Under the pieces are notes generated by a model that saw only the letters and a list, made by a program, of their open reading frames with translations, was not told where the DNA came from and did not search any database. This document shows positions 42,537 through 53,613 of a stretch of 64,000 bases of DNA, piece by piece. Origin of the DNA: Coccinella septempunctata (taxonomy: Eukaryota > Arthropoda > Insecta > Coleoptera > Coccinellidae); assembly GCF_907165205.1 (NCBI RefSeq), contig NC_058194.1, positions 6,485,730 through 6,549,729 on the forward strand, written 5' to 3'. The stretch's first letter is position 1; each line of letters starts with the position of its first letter. Made by a program: the position numbers and the translations under genes.

Positions 42537-44213
42537 CAGGGCCGTAGCGAAGAGCTTTTCCGAGGGGGGGGGGGGGAATTCGAATTTTTGCGCCCCTCTT
42601 TAAAAAAAATTCACAGGATATCGAAAAAAACAAGAATATGGAAAAGGTGTATTATGATACGTAATACAAATATGTACCTACAGTTTTTTAAAGAGTTAAT
42701 TATAAATGAACATGAGTATAAATGAAAATACCTCACAAATATTTTAAGTAACAAGTGTAATAATAAATCTGTGATTAATTAAACTAATCTACGAAACAAG
42801 AAAATATTCTCATAAATATTGCTATTCAGATCACACTTTAATTCTTCGTTCTTTTAATAGGCTCCAAGAAGTCACTATTGACTCAAGAGAAAGAGTTGCT
42901 GCGATTTTTTTTCGCATTTCAGTAGAAGCAAATCGTCCACGCTGATCAGACATTGTTGTTCTGAGAACATTTTTTACTAACTTAAGTTGACTAAACGTTC
43001 TCTCGTTAGTACTGGTACCATAACCAGCGGTTACGACAAATCTTAAATCTAATCTTAAATGTAATCGGCCAGTTTTAACATTTTATATTTCGTTGCCAAT
43101 ACACCAGCTACTTCAGTTAATGATTTACATGATTCGCAATCAGAAAATAAAATCATGAGTTCGGTAAGTAATGCTTGTGGGTCTGGCCTATCTAGCTTTG
43201 GCGGAATCATATTGATCAATGCTTCTAAGTACTCCAGTTTCAAATTTTGTGATTTCAGCGGAAAATGGAAAACTTTATATATTGGATCTAACGTTTCTAT
43301 TACTGATATCACGTTCAATGATAAATTATTAATGAGCGTGTCTAATACTTGTTTGAACTCTTTTCTATAAAATGTATATAAACCTAAAATTGTCTCATTT
43401 TCATTTCTGCTATCGAATTTTTGGGGTCCTAATCGACGCCGATGAAATTTTTTAAAGTCTTCTTCAACATTGTTGTCGAATTTTTCAGCAAACTGCTTTG
43501 CGCTGGCGATCAAATCATCGATAGATGAGCTATTTTCATTCATTGTTTTCAAAATTTGAATGTGTAATTCTAATATATTATTGCAATCGATCACATTTAT
43601 TTCGGGAGTCTCGATAGATTCAATTAAATTTTTTAGTTTGAACATCACATTTTTCATTAAATAAAGGGTTACAATGAAGTCAAAATTCAAAATTTTCTTT
43701 CTCAATCCTGAATTTGTTCTAGAGGTGCTGTCAAAGTCAGTATTTTCGGCAATTTCTTGGAGGAGTTGAACTATCTATTCGTAGGAAATATTGACGGCCT
43801 TTATGCTTTCGGCTCTAGCAACCCAGCGTGTTCTAGACAAATTTCTGAGTTTCAAAGAGTTCTCAATTTTATGTTATGTTTATTTTATTCATGTATCCAT
43901 CACATTTGCGGCTTTTTCCGTCTCAATTTTCCTTTTCTGCGCCCTTTTTCTGAATTCCGCTCCAGACAGTTTGAGCTTTTTTTGGCAGGGATCCATAATA
44001 CGATAAAATGCTTTTAAATGGTTACACTCATGTGTTCACACCGCTGACCGCTCTGACAACGAGACTTTACAATGCCGCCACTGTAGTTCCCATGAATCGA
44101 CTAGATGGCGGGGCACGCAGTTTGTTATGATTTCGCGCCTGCGCGGTCTATTTGGCGCCCTCGAATATGCTCCGGGGGGGGACGCTCCCCCCCCCCCCAT
44201 AGCGACGGCCCTG
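42537..44213 (-). mobile_element. hAT element (1.68 kb) inserted in Gypsy pol
   Basis: Ends CAGGGCCGTAGCGA / TAGCGACGGCCCTG with a perfect 8 bp duplication AATTCTGT (42529-42536, 44214-44221). G- and C-runs lie just inside both ends. Removing it and one duplication restores the Gypsy frame (YKYRI|IHVPG). It encodes a decayed hAT transposase on the minus strand. Confidence 0.85.
42840..43705 (-). pseudogene. hAT transposase C-terminal part (ZMYM1-like group), broken
   Basis: The frame 43705-43055 (216 residues) has no Cys/His finger but resembles the helical region before the dimerisation domain in hAT/ZMYM1-like transposases (GVLATKYKMLKLADYI at its end). In another frame further down (about 43045-42850) is the hAT dimerisation signature (STNERTFSQLKLVKNVLR, then TMSDQRGRFAS). 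A deletion or frameshift around 43030-43055 separates the two, and the N-terminal catalytic half is absent or unreadable. It therefore needs a transposase supplied in trans. Confidence 0.75.
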
Positions 44214-44221
44214 AATTCTGT

Positions 44222-45623
44222 ATTTGTAACCTTGAATTCACAAAAGCCACCGTTCTAGTCTTGCACACGGTTTTGACCTCGAACCAAAAATGGTTTGTAA
44301 CGGTTTATGATCCGTAACCAGGTCGAATTCACGACCAACTAAATACATTTTTAACCTTTCCACTGCAAATACCAGAGCTAAAGCTTCTTTCTCCGTTTGG
44401 GAGTACCGTCCTTCAATTGGAGAAAGAGAACGGCTGACATAACATATCACTCGATATTGATCATTCTTTCTTTGTAGCAGCACTGCGCCAAGACCTACTG
44501 GATTTGCATCCGCCATAACAATTGTTGGCAATTCAGGATCGAACAAACTGAGATAAGTATCTTCAGAAAGCAAAGATTGTACGTGAATGAAAGTTTGATC
44601 CGCTTCTGCTGTCCACTTGAACGGATTATGACGAGCTACTTTCTGAAGTACATCAAATTCTGTGGAGAAGTGAGGAATAAAACGGCCCAGGTAGGACACC
44701 ATCCCTATGAAACTTCGCAGTTCTTCTGCTGTTCGTGGTGCACGGAATTCCTTAATTGCACGTACCTTGTGAAGCATTGGACGAATAGAATTATTGCTGA
44801 TGATGTGTCTAAGGAAAGTTACTTCATTTCTTCGAAACTGGCATTGACAATTGAAGACACCTTTCAGGCCTGATAAGATATTCTCTAAAATGCGTTGAAA
44901 CATCTCGGGAGCACATTTTAAACCAAACATTAGTTGCTTATAACGAAACAGCCCCAAATGTGTACCAAAAGTTGTAATTTCTCTTGATTCGGGTGCTAAC
45001 TCGATCTGATGATACGCTTGCTTAAGATCAACCTTACTGAAGACAGTAGCATCCTTCAACAACGGTGCAACATCATCGATCACTGAAATTGGATGTTTTT
45101 CATGTAGTACAGCTTCATTTGCACGACGCATGTCAACGCAAAGACGAATTTCATTTGGTCCTTTTGGAACCGGAACAATGGGAGAAACCCAAGGAGATGC
45201 ACCTTCGACGCGCTCAATGATATCCAATCGAAGCAACTCATTAATTTGCTCTTCTAGACGGGTGCGTAATGCGAAAGGTATCCTTCGAAAGGGCTGGATG
45301 ACTGGAGTAACGGATTTGTCGATTGGAATCTGGAGCTGAAACTCCTTCAATTTGGATAAGGGCTCTTTTATTGGTGTCGAAACTACTCGAACGTAAAGGG
45401 CCTTGGTTGCATTCAGACCAACTCGAAGAACTCCGAGGGCCTTAGCATCGACACGGCCAAGAAGTGTTTGGATATGTTCTTTGACAACGATTATTTCTGC
45501 TGTCTGGATATTTTCACCAATCTGCAGTTCTATATGGACCGTTTGAAGCATCGAAGAATCGAAGAAATTGACATCTGGGATTGGGACGTAACTCAAGAAT
45601 CGAACACCCTTACGATACAGCAT
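44222..45623 (-). pseudogene. Gypsy pol: reverse transcriptase and RNase H, YxDD segment deleted
   Basis: 461 codons. Reverse transcriptase from about residue 110 (PFRRIPFALR, SPIVPVPK), catalytic D199 in FSKVDLKQAYHQIEL, and LMFGLKCAPEMFQRIL. After GLKGVFN (258) the text jumps to RNEVTFLRHIIS, so the block that should contain the catalytic YxDD is deleted: the enzyme cannot work. RNase H follows (MADANPVGLGAVLLQ near 370, TEKEALALVFA near 411, VTDHKPL near 438). A TGA ends the frame right after LERWLL; the sequence continues in frame as IQGYKYRI up to the hAT insertion. Confidence 0.85.
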
Positions 45624-46621
45624 GTTCCATGTTTTTTTTTGACATCATTGTCCACTTTGTTCCAGAGTCAATGAAGGTTTCAGTAGGAACTCCACCGAAG
45701 TGACAAGTTACCAATTCGTCATTTGGCTCAGTAAGATTTCGTACGCAAAAAACGTTTTCATCACAAACTACTTTGACGGAGGATGAAGATGGCTGTGACT
45801 CCTTTGCTTTCGACTCATTATGCTGGGAACGAGACTTGCAAACTTTTGCGAAGTGACCTTTCTTCTTGCACTTGTTCCAGATTACACTTCGAGCCGGGCA
45901 TTGAGGATCCCGTGACCGATGTCCCTCATTTCCACAACAAAAACAAGTAAACCTTGCCGACGAACCGAAAGACTGCGAATTATCAGACTCCGTCTTACCC
46001 CTCGTCTTTTGTGAATTTGTATGAGGAGTGCGGCAAACTGAGGAAGAATTTTGAGATGGAGAGACAGAATGTCCTGTTATAGAATTGGACTGCTGAGTAA
46101 CACTTTCCAAGGTTTTGGCTAGCTTTTCGACTTGATCTAGGGTCATATCCTCCTTTTCTAGTAAACGGTTACGAAGTTCCATAGAAAGGCAACCTTCAAT
46201 AATATGCATATGAATGGCTTCATCGAGAGCCGAGGAATCTCGGAACGAACAATTCTTTGCTTGCTTACGAACCCGTGTCAGGAAGGTAGTAATGGACTCG
46301 CCATTTTCTTGACGAATATGGTTCAATATGTGGCGTTTATACCATTTGGTACTCTTTGGTTTAATCTTGGCTTCAAGACATTCCACTATGTAAGAATATG
46401 CATCATAGTTTTCTGGATATTCAGTCACTGTTGGCAACGAAAAAAATAAATCCTGAATTTCTGGACCACCTAGCAACAGTAATTTTGCTTGTTTTACTTT
46501 GGCATCAGTAATTTTCTCGACGTGAAGTAGAACTCCAGAGTTTGCCTCCAACGACCCAGTAATTTACAGAAGTTGCATTTCGCACGGAAAATGGAGAAAA
46601 CGGAGACTTATAACTCTCCAT
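45610..46621 (-). pseudogene. Gypsy gag and protease start
   Basis: An ATG at 46621 (MESYKSPFSPFSV) probably was the gag start; a frameshift near 46545 leads into the long frame 46551-45610. It has a capsid-like helical region (residues 1-155) and two knuckles near 205-245. The first, CFCCGNEGHRSRDPQC, has two extra residues between His and last Cys. The second (WNKCKKKGHFAKVC) has Trp where the first Cys belongs. The frame ends shortly after the protease motif FIDSGTKW, with pol in another frame. Gag packages element RNA; this copy looks decayed. Confidence 0.8.
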
Positions 46622-46705
46622 GGCTTGAAAACTCTTTTGCGTTCTCAGTACAATCTATTGGAAGAAACTGCCACCTTTCCACAATTTAACACCACGTTTT
46701 TTCCA

Positions 46706-46717
46706 CCTCGTCGCCAT
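46706..46717 (-). other. Gypsy primer-binding site, probable
   Basis: On the minus strand TGGCGACGAGG starts two bases after the 5' LTR, where a tRNA 3' end primes minus-strand synthesis. TGGCGAC begins the PBS of some insect Gypsy elements; I cannot assign the tRNA. Confidence 0.5.
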
Positions 46718-46718
46718 T

Positions 46719-46915
46719 TGTAATGTTCTCTACTCTTCGAAGGAAAACTCCTATCTATTTTTTGTCAAACTTTATTCCGTCCGTCACAATCGACGCTAAA
46801 TTAATATATTCTCATCTCCATGGAAAATAGAACAATCACCATAATATACATGCATTAGTGCTCTGTGATACTAGCTCAATAATATTCTTTGTCTAACATA
46901 GGAAGGTCCACTACA
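46719..46915 (-). repeat. Gypsy 5' LTR, intact (197 bp)
   Basis: TGTAATGTTCTC...GGTCCACTACA, matching the interrupted 3' LTR with a few differences (for example AAGGAAAACT versus AAGAAAACT), so the insertion is not recent. Confidence 0.85.
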
Positions 46916-47687
46916 TCTGTCAAGAGCACTTTTGCGATTAAGATATCAAAAAAGATGATGGATTCATTATAAACGAAATCAAAATTGTCATCTCTCGTAA
47001 GGAGTGGACTTTTCTGAATAAGAATATCTAACCAATAAAACTACATGTTTCAGATGTGGATATTCTTGAAGAATAAAAAAAGAATGGCATAACATAATAT
47101 GTGGTTCATAACGGTTTTCAGCTGAGTATTGAAAACGGAATCTACTCTAATAAGTAATAAATCTGAGATTGCTACCTTTTGTTGTCTTGATATGTTTTAC
47201 TCCTCACTGAGAATGTATATAATTTTGAAGATTACATTGAACCAACTAATATATCTTGTTTTTAATAAACAATGATAAACATATTATGTAGGTAATTAAT
47301 AAATAATAATAAAATAATCATTTTTTTGATCAGTGATTTCTTTTGAATTTCATTGATTTCGTCATTTATTATGAATGAATGAGGCCGATTACTTAGTCTC
47401 CTTTAATAGTGTGAATTTTATTTCATTGCATAGAAATCAGAAAATTCAATTTATTATAAATTTGAAGAAACGCATTTGAGAAATCATCAGAAAAACCTAC
47501 GATTATACATAACCCAAAATAAAATGAAGGTTGTTCATTTCAAATTGATGCTTAAATCCCATTGAACTCTAAAAGAACTGGAATGGCCTCTTAGTCTTAG
47601 CCTAGTAGATACCGGTATACCGGTACCGGAATACGACGAAAAGTGTGTCCAACTGAAACGGAAGATGTAGAGCAACCCATCTCTTTC

Positions 47688-48540
47688 GGGGTGCGTTCCA
47701 CTAGGCGCTCACGCCGTTCACAACGATCACGACCACGACCGCCCGAATTACCGTTCCACTAGTGCCCGGCTTCAAAAGCGTATAGGCTAGTGGAACGGTA
47801 CGTGAGCGACGGTGAACTCGTTTTTGAAAATTCAAATAGCAAAATGAATGCAGAAATCAGTTTTGTATAATTTGATTCTCTTGAGACTGATGAAGAACCA
47901 AACTCTCGCCAAGTTCGTCTTTGATTTAAGCGGTTTAGCTTTCACAACATTGGTACAGTGGGAATCAGAATTTATTTACAAATCTTGTGTTCTTGTTCGT
48001 GAGAAAGCAATAGTGTTCAAAGATCTTTGGTAGTGTTGAAGATGGACTCCGATATTTTACAAAATTCACAAGTTGTAGCGGAATTTGATGATAATTCATC
48101 CATTTTAAATTTAGCGCCACGCGTTCACAAACGACCACTTCAACCAACGGGCAGAGATGGGTCGTTATGATCGAAAACGATGACGCCATCGATTCGAAGC
48201 GGACGATCGTGATCCCTTAAGCTGCATTCACAATCAATTCGCGGGCCGAAGTGCACTTCGGCACGAAATTTACCATTCGCAATAATCTTGGAACCAAATA
48301 CTCAAATGAATCAAACATGTAACTGATCAAAACATAAGCATCAGCATCATCTATAGCCGGCACGAAATTCCTTGCCGAAGTGATAGTTTGCGACTTGCAA
48401 GAAATTTTGTCTTGAATTTCATTGTGAATGGTAACGGAGAACGCCATCTGCTAAGCTTCCGTGCCGAAGTGCACTTCGGCCTGTGAATTGATTGTGAATG
48501 TAGCTTTAGGTCGTTGTGAGCGCCTAGTGGTTCGGCAACC
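47688..48540. mobile_element. Harbinger-like MITE with a nested MITE
   Basis: Ends share CCACTAGGCGCTCAC (47697 region) with its complement GTGAGCGCCTAGTGG (48516 region). An internal inverted terminal string occurs at about 47755-47800. Exact ends and duplication were not resolved. It contains a short frame near 48042 of unknown origin. Confidence 0.55.
48220..48505. mobile_element. PIF/Harbinger-like MITE (286 bp), nested
   Basis: Ends AGCTGCATTCACAATCAATT and complement, flanked by TTA on both sides (48217-48219, 48506-48508). Each arm also holds the palindrome GCCGAAGTGCACTTCGGC. Confidence 0.75.
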
Positions 48541-48664
48541 AATCGAATAACCGTATCAGACGCAGCAGTCGTCTTTATCGATAAACGTAGCGATCGCAGC
48601 GACTCCTACGTTTTTGGAGACACATTTTTAGTACGGCGATCGTTCTCCTTCTCTCTACTCTCCA

Positions 48665-49270
48665 TACAATGTGCGGGAATGAAAGAATGAACTATTCGAA
48701 CTGATGTTTGATACTGATTGGAAAAATTCACTTCTTTCTCTATTCCCAAATTGTTCAAATCTTTCAACGAGTCGGTTCGTACTAAAAATAATTAATCATT
48801 AGTTTGTCATTATAATCGAAATTTCTAAAAATTTTGCACTTTTTTTAGTGATTTATGATGTTAATCATAATTTCTTGAATTTCGGGAACGAAATTTTTGA
48901 TAATCAACCTTGCAGCCTTGCAGTAATTTGAATATAAATATTAATTATAATCTTGAGGCAAGAATATAAGAAATGATCTTCTGAAAAGCCTCGGATAAAG
49001 CTTTGGAATCATATGAAAAGCAGTGTCAGCAAAGACAGAGTTGTCTCTGGAGCAGAGACAGCCGTCTCTGGTGTCAGTGCGAGAGATTTTAAATATTCCA
49101 AATAGTTCAATATATAAAAGGAATCATATCAAAAAGTAAAGAACAAAATTGCTGAAATATTTTTATTTAACATAATTGGGACAAAAATGTTACATTTGCT
49201 TAACAATTATTAAATAAAATTAATTTAGTCATTTTCTGACGAATAGTAGAGGATCTCCATGAAGTTCATC
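48665..49270. other. Sequence with one micro-insertion, otherwise no gene seen
   Basis: AT-rich DNA without a recognisable coding region, apart from insertion 19. Confidence 0.45.
49030..49070. mobile_element. Micro-insertion 19 (41 bp, two linked palindromes)
   Basis: CAGAGTTGTCTCTG and CAGAGACAGCCGTCTCTG lie side by side, with a leading CAAAGA, between 7 bp repeats GTGTCAG (49023-49029, 49071-49077). Confidence 0.6.
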
Positions 49271-49292
49271 ATTCATTAATTTTGATTGATGG

Positions 49293-50470
49293 AACATTCT
49301 ACACTAGCCCTAGTGCACTCTTCATGGTCGAAATAAATCCTAAAGCGAATGTCTTTCGATAGTGAAAAAGAATGTTGGTATCATCAATTTCCAATGATTC
49401 TAAATATTCTATAGTTTGACTGAAAATTTCCTCAACATACCTCAGGAAAAAAGATCTAATTGGAGCTTTAAACCCTCTCCGGAACAGATTTCTAGAATTA
49501 AGAATGTCAAACACTCTATCAATTTTTCTAATGAATTCAACGGTAGCGGCACTATCTTCGAATTGTAAGTTCTTACATTTGTTATCAAGAAATTCCATAG
49601 CATCTGCTACCCCATTACTCATTGTTTGAGTAGCTAATCTGACATTCATAATTCTATTTTTATAATTGATAATGATATGCTGAGATGAGAGGGAATTAGC
49701 CAACCTTAAGCCGGCCACAGACTTCGTTCTTTTCCATCCATTTTTATCGCCGCGATTTGAACCGACGATTCTTATCGCCATCCTGTTTTGCACACACACT
49801 TCGGTAAATCCTCTCAGTTATTTTTCAGTCGTTTTCGGATCTGTACGTCAAGAAGTGGAAATATATTTCAGCAGTAGCGGCCGCGGTTACTGTGTCGGAT
49901 AAAAATTAAAAAAATCCTGTAAATTGCCTGTACAAATCGATGAAATCCGTAATAAATTGTTTGTTAGCTGTCTTCTGATCAATCGTTGTTGAAATAACTA
50001 AATAAAATGATACAAAAACAGTACGGCAATATGGTCTAGACGCGATATGCTCTCCGCTAATGAAAAATAATCGCCGATTGTGAACGAAATCCCCACACAC
50101 TGTCGGTTTGGAACGACAACCGATAGACCGTCGTTCCAAAAATCAGGCTCGGACAGATATTTTAACCAACGATTCGGAACGATGGTTTTCTACCACACAC
50201 ATCAGTTTTTGGCGCTTTTGGAACGCGGTTCGAATCGCGGCGATTCGAACGGATGGAAAAGAACGAAGTCTGTGAGCGGCATTAGACCTTCCTCCATTTG
50301 AACTTTTTCTAATTCCTTGACAAACTGCCAAGAAATGTTTCCTGTGGGGGACTGCAAATTTTTTTCTGCAAATGTATTTCTACGGATACCAATTTTTCTT
50401 TCCTGTAGCTTTGGTCCAAAGTTGTAAAGTAAAAGGTTTTCGGAGAGGGAACCTAAAAAAATGAAAAACA
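49293..50470 (-). pseudogene. P-element-type transposase fragment, split by a MITE
   Basis: On the minus strand, 50470-50285 gives SLSENLLLYNFGPKLQERK and ISWQFVKELEKVQMEEGL; after the MITE (50281-49709) the frame resumes as RLANSLSSQHIIINYKNRIMN, then NVRLATQTMSNGVADAMEFL, FIRKIDRVFDILNSRN, and ends FALGFISTMKSALGLV. This is the core of THAP/P-type transposases (cut-and-paste DNA transposition, 8 bp duplications). Upstream, GTTCCC follows ATTTTTTTAG, a possible splice acceptor near 50452. The THAP and C-terminal catalytic parts are not seen. It is the only P-type transposase homology in the window and a possible relative of the F and micro elements. Confidence 0.7.
49709..50281. mobile_element. 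PIF/Harbinger-like MITE (573 bp) in the P transposase
   Basis: Ends AGCCGGCCACAGACTTCGTT and the complement of TGCCGCTCACAGACTTCGTT, with TTA duplicated (49706-49708, 50282-50284). Removing it restores the transposase frame EEGL|RLAN, which confirms the boundaries. Confidence 0.85.
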
Positions 50471-51028
50471 TAAGGCATAATTCCTAATTATTTACTGCTT
50501 CTCTCCTTTTGTGGATTCTCACTTCTGTAAAACTGTTCAGGATGGATTGGTTTATGTGATACCAACACTTCACAGAAAAAATATTATATTATATTTATGT
50601 CCCCTGCATTATGGCATCCGTTTCCAACACAATACTGGACCATTGTTGTTATGAAATTCTTCTTATTTAAAATGTTTTTTGTTACTGCAAAAACCACTTT
50701 TGTCACTCTGGGAAACATATAGACTTAAAAAACACTCATCAAAAAACTATATTTAAGCTTTGAAAAAGCACAAGAAATTCTGTTCAACAGCTAACTTGAC
50801 TTGATATATAGACATTTTTCGAGTTTCTTAGGAATGTAAATCGGAAGTATATGGCTTCTAAACAATTTTTCACCATGATTTTTACTAAAATACTGACAAA
50901 AAGACATTAAACAATGTGATTTAAAATTTATCTACGAAAATGACATTTAAATTTAGGTTATAATAGTGTAAACAAAAACACGCTAGAGAGAGAAAGGTTG
51001 CTCTACTTCTTCCCTCTCTCTCGGTCAC
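50471..51028. other. Possible upstream part of the P-like element, no clear exon
   Basis: AT-rich; a minus-strand stretch near 50505-50550 (EVRIHKRREA) could be an upstream exon ending at a GTAAAT donor, but this is weak. Confidence 0.3.
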
Positions 51029-51282
51029 AATGGGGTATTTTCCTAAATTACAAAATATATATCAACGAAATCCTCATATCTCAAATATATGGAAAAGTAT
51101 TTTTTTTTCTATTTTAACAGTTGTATTTTGCCTGTTTTTAATTACGGAAATTCACATCGCGGAGGCATTCTCCCAGAAACATTCTACGTCACTTTTACAA
51201 TCCGGCATCGTTGGAACACTCATCAATGTTTCTCATCAAATTTTCTGATCTCCATATATTATCGCGTCTATGGTTGTGTATA

Positions 51283-51914
51283 GACCATATTAGTGAGGTT
51301 AGGCGGGAAATTTGAATCGCGATCCATCCGTGGATCTGGTCCCTGAATTCCCTATGCATTTCTTATGGGACTAAAAATGCCGCGTACTTCTCGCCTGTTT
51401 TTGGATATTTTAGCGAATTTCTTAAGATTTATTTCTGTTGGAATGTGTTCTATGATCCTTTCTTAACAAGTTGAAAACAAAATTTCGTAATAAAATGGTA
51501 TATTTTTTTAATAATGGATCAATATAAAATTGGTCAGCAAGATCCATGGAAGTTTGTCGTAGCTTCATTTTGTTTCTAACCTCTGAAGCTGACATCATTC
51601 TAACGCGCAAGCGCAGCATGTCATTTTCTTTGTTACGGTTCATGATTGACGTATAGCAGAAATGATCTACGACATACGGATATATTCCGTATAATAATGT
51701 GTTCAATTTTGATTTTAGGACATATAAAAGTATTTTGTGATGTAAAATATACCTGGAAACAACCTCTAATAATTGCGGCACCCAATTTTGCATGTCTTTA
51801 TATTAACATTTACTTCTAGCTAGCGATATTCCATCTTAAAGTCGATTCCTATGTAAAAAAATTTGAATATGGATCTCCCGCCAATTGAGTGATTCTAACC
51901 TCACTAATATGGTC
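51283..51914 (-). mobile_element. Element M (632 bp, TA-flanked), with a 123-codon frame
   Basis: Inverted ends GACCATATTAGTGAGGTTA with TA on both sides. A minus-strand frame (51793-51422) encodes a basic 123-residue protein of unknown function (NRNKENDMLRLRVRMMSASE region). The same frame is partly present but stopped in the truncated copy at 4245-4584. It is too short for a transposase and could be a captured exon or chance. Confidence 0.65.
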
Positions 51915-51937
51915 TATTGCCATCAATGACTCTCATC

Positions 51938-51970
51938 CATTGAACTCTATGGGAACCATAGAGTTTAATG
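51938..51970. mobile_element. Micro-palindrome insertion 20 (33 bp)
   Basis: CATTGAACTCTATGGG...CATAGAGTTTAATG, flanked by CTCTCATC (51930-51937, 51971-51978). Differs from insertion 3 by one base. Confidence 0.85.
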
Positions 51971-52492
51971 CTCTCATCAATGTTTTCTGATCTCCATAGA
52001 TTGATAATATATTATTGAGTCTATGGTTGTTTATTGTCAGTTAATATTCGATCTTCCTTGGGCTGTTATTGTTGATGAAAGAAGGAATTGCTGATATATT
52101 TTATAGGTTCCTAAAGTCATCAATATGAAAAAGTTTACAGGTGGTAAATTTTCACTGCTTGCGTGAACGTTTAAAACAATGTCAGAAACTGTCATCGGTT
52201 TCAGGAAGATATAATTCTGTATCTTGGAACATAAATACATAAATGCATTTATGTTCCAAGTTCTATATAATATCCTCTTGATCAGTTCCGATGTTGTCGA
52301 ATTCACAAAAATTACTAGACTCTAGTAAAGGCATTCTACGTCACAAGCTCTCACAAATTTTTTTTTCAAATGCTATATTTTTTTTCCTACTGAATTTTGA
52401 GTGGAACCTTTTATGTGGTGACTAACCAATGGAAAATGGTTTCCAAAAATAATTTTTAATTCTTTTTTTGAGTTTTAGGAAAATACCCCATT

Positions 52493-53360
52493 TTCGACGA
52501 ATTTTGCTACCTACGAAGCCATTCCAGTTCCCATAGAGTTCAATGGTCAAAACCGAATTAACCTAATTCTTTTGATTGACAACCTGTTGACGTTTCAAAA
52601 ATCATAATATTAATATTCACATTTCATTATTTAACTGAAAAATTACTTCCCTACTACATAACGAGGCGGATTATTTAGGAGATTCTAGTGCAGATTCAAG
52701 GAGATGTAACTTATGAACGACCGAATGTTGAATATTATTTTCATCTACTCTTATACTCGTGATTAGGTAGGTTGAGCTATTTTTGATCTCTGAATTTCTT
52801 ATCATTCCAATTCTACATCAATCACTTTGTTATTATGTTATTTACTAAGCTTTCTCTATCTTCATTCTCTTTTTTTTTTGTTTCAGATATGTTTTCAATT
52901 TCGAGATGTACAAGACCAAGAAAATTTATCACAATGAAAGAGCCGGCCATTGAACTCTATGGGAACCCATAGAGTTCAATGGAGCCGGCCCAATAATTGA
53001 AATAGCTCATTATGTGAATAAATTCAATATAACTAAGCTTTTATAGGGACAGATTCTTGCTAAGGTTTTTATCGTGGTTGTTTTGTATCATACATATATG
53101 TGTATGTTACTTAATTTCCATTTCCTCTGCTTATACTGAGATTTTATATGGGAAACAGGTTTTACGATCAACAATTCTATTTCTTCTCAAATACCATATT
53201 GTTTGATATATTTCATCCTCAATATGTATTTGCATTTGGCTGACTGATATATAAATGTGCTCCTCTGGAAAATACTGTTTATAGAATTTTTATGAAAAAT
53301 AAATAAATTGCTGAAATTCTAACTTTCTCCTACCTTGATGTTATTTTTTATATGATGTAA
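52493..53360. other. No gene seen; one micro-palindrome
   Basis: AT-rich. A single arm of the CATTGAACTC family (CCCATAGAGTTCAATGG) lies at 52536-52552 without its partner or duplication. Insertion 21 is at 52948. Confidence 0.45.
52948..52981. mobile_element. Micro-palindrome insertion 21 (34 bp)
   Basis: Arms CATTGAACTCTATGGG / CCCATAGAGTTCAATG, flanked by GAGCCGGC (52940-52947, 52982-52989), the clearest example because the GC-rich target stands out from AT-rich surroundings. Confidence 0.9.
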
Positions 53361-53428
53361 ATTTACAGCTTCTATCATGAATTCCAAATATGATTTCAAT
53401 ATTAATGGTAGAAGCTGTAAATTTACAA
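53358..53428. repeat. Short hairpin with about 20 bp arms
   Basis: GTAAATTTACAGCTTCTA is mirrored by TAGAAGCTGTAAATTTAC. No matching 8 bp flank, so not counted with the micro set. Confidence 0.6.
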
Positions 53429-53613
53429 TGAAGGTGAAAACAACGAAAAGTATGTATATAGGTATAGTACGCCTGTAAATTCAAAATTCCCGCCATTCAA
53501 TATCTACTTCCACAACCAAATATGGCGGCATATAAATGACATTTGGTGTTGCCACAGATTACTTAGGAGTTTTCACTTCTTGTATATTAGTGTTCTGTGT
53601 ATAATACTATAAT

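Larger units (their letters stand above)
38817..46915 (-). mobile_element. Ty3/Gypsy LTR retrotransposon, inactive, with three DNA elements inserted
   Basis: LTRs at both ends (TGTAATG...CTACA), flanked by a TCTGT 5 bp duplication (38812-38816, 46916-46920); primer-binding site, gag, protease, reverse transcriptase, RNase H and integrase read on the minus strand. It inserted into an older F element. It was then hit in the 3' LTR by two DNA elements and in pol by a hAT element. No env reading frame is visible. Multiple frameshifts, stops and deletions make it non-autonomous. Confidence 0.9.
46916..48664 (+). mobile_element. Element F, copy 3, right piece
   Basis: Resumes F at CAAGAGCACTTTTGCGAT and ends with the terminal repeat ...CTCTCTACTCTCCATA at 48664. 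In this copy the THAP-like segment is in frame (EDI-KKDDGFIINEI-type), unlike copies 1 and 2. A Harbinger-like pair is inserted at about 47565-48560. Confidence 0.7.
51029..52492. mobile_element. Inverted-repeat element O, host of element M
   Basis: AATGGGGTATTTTCCTAAA at 51029-51047 is exactly mirrored at 52474-52492. The segment 51226-51280 (CTGATCTCCATA... TCTATGGTTGT) is repeated at 51985-52033, flanking element M. Boundaries beyond the 19 bp arms are uncertain. Confidence 0.5.

Noticed and set aside
38817..46915. An envelope gene in the Gypsy element
   Set aside because: No frame between the integrase end (41374) and the polypurine tract (about 41319) could encode one.
53358..53428. Another micro-palindrome insertion
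   Set aside because: Arms do not start CA/TA in the family style and the flanks are not duplicated.
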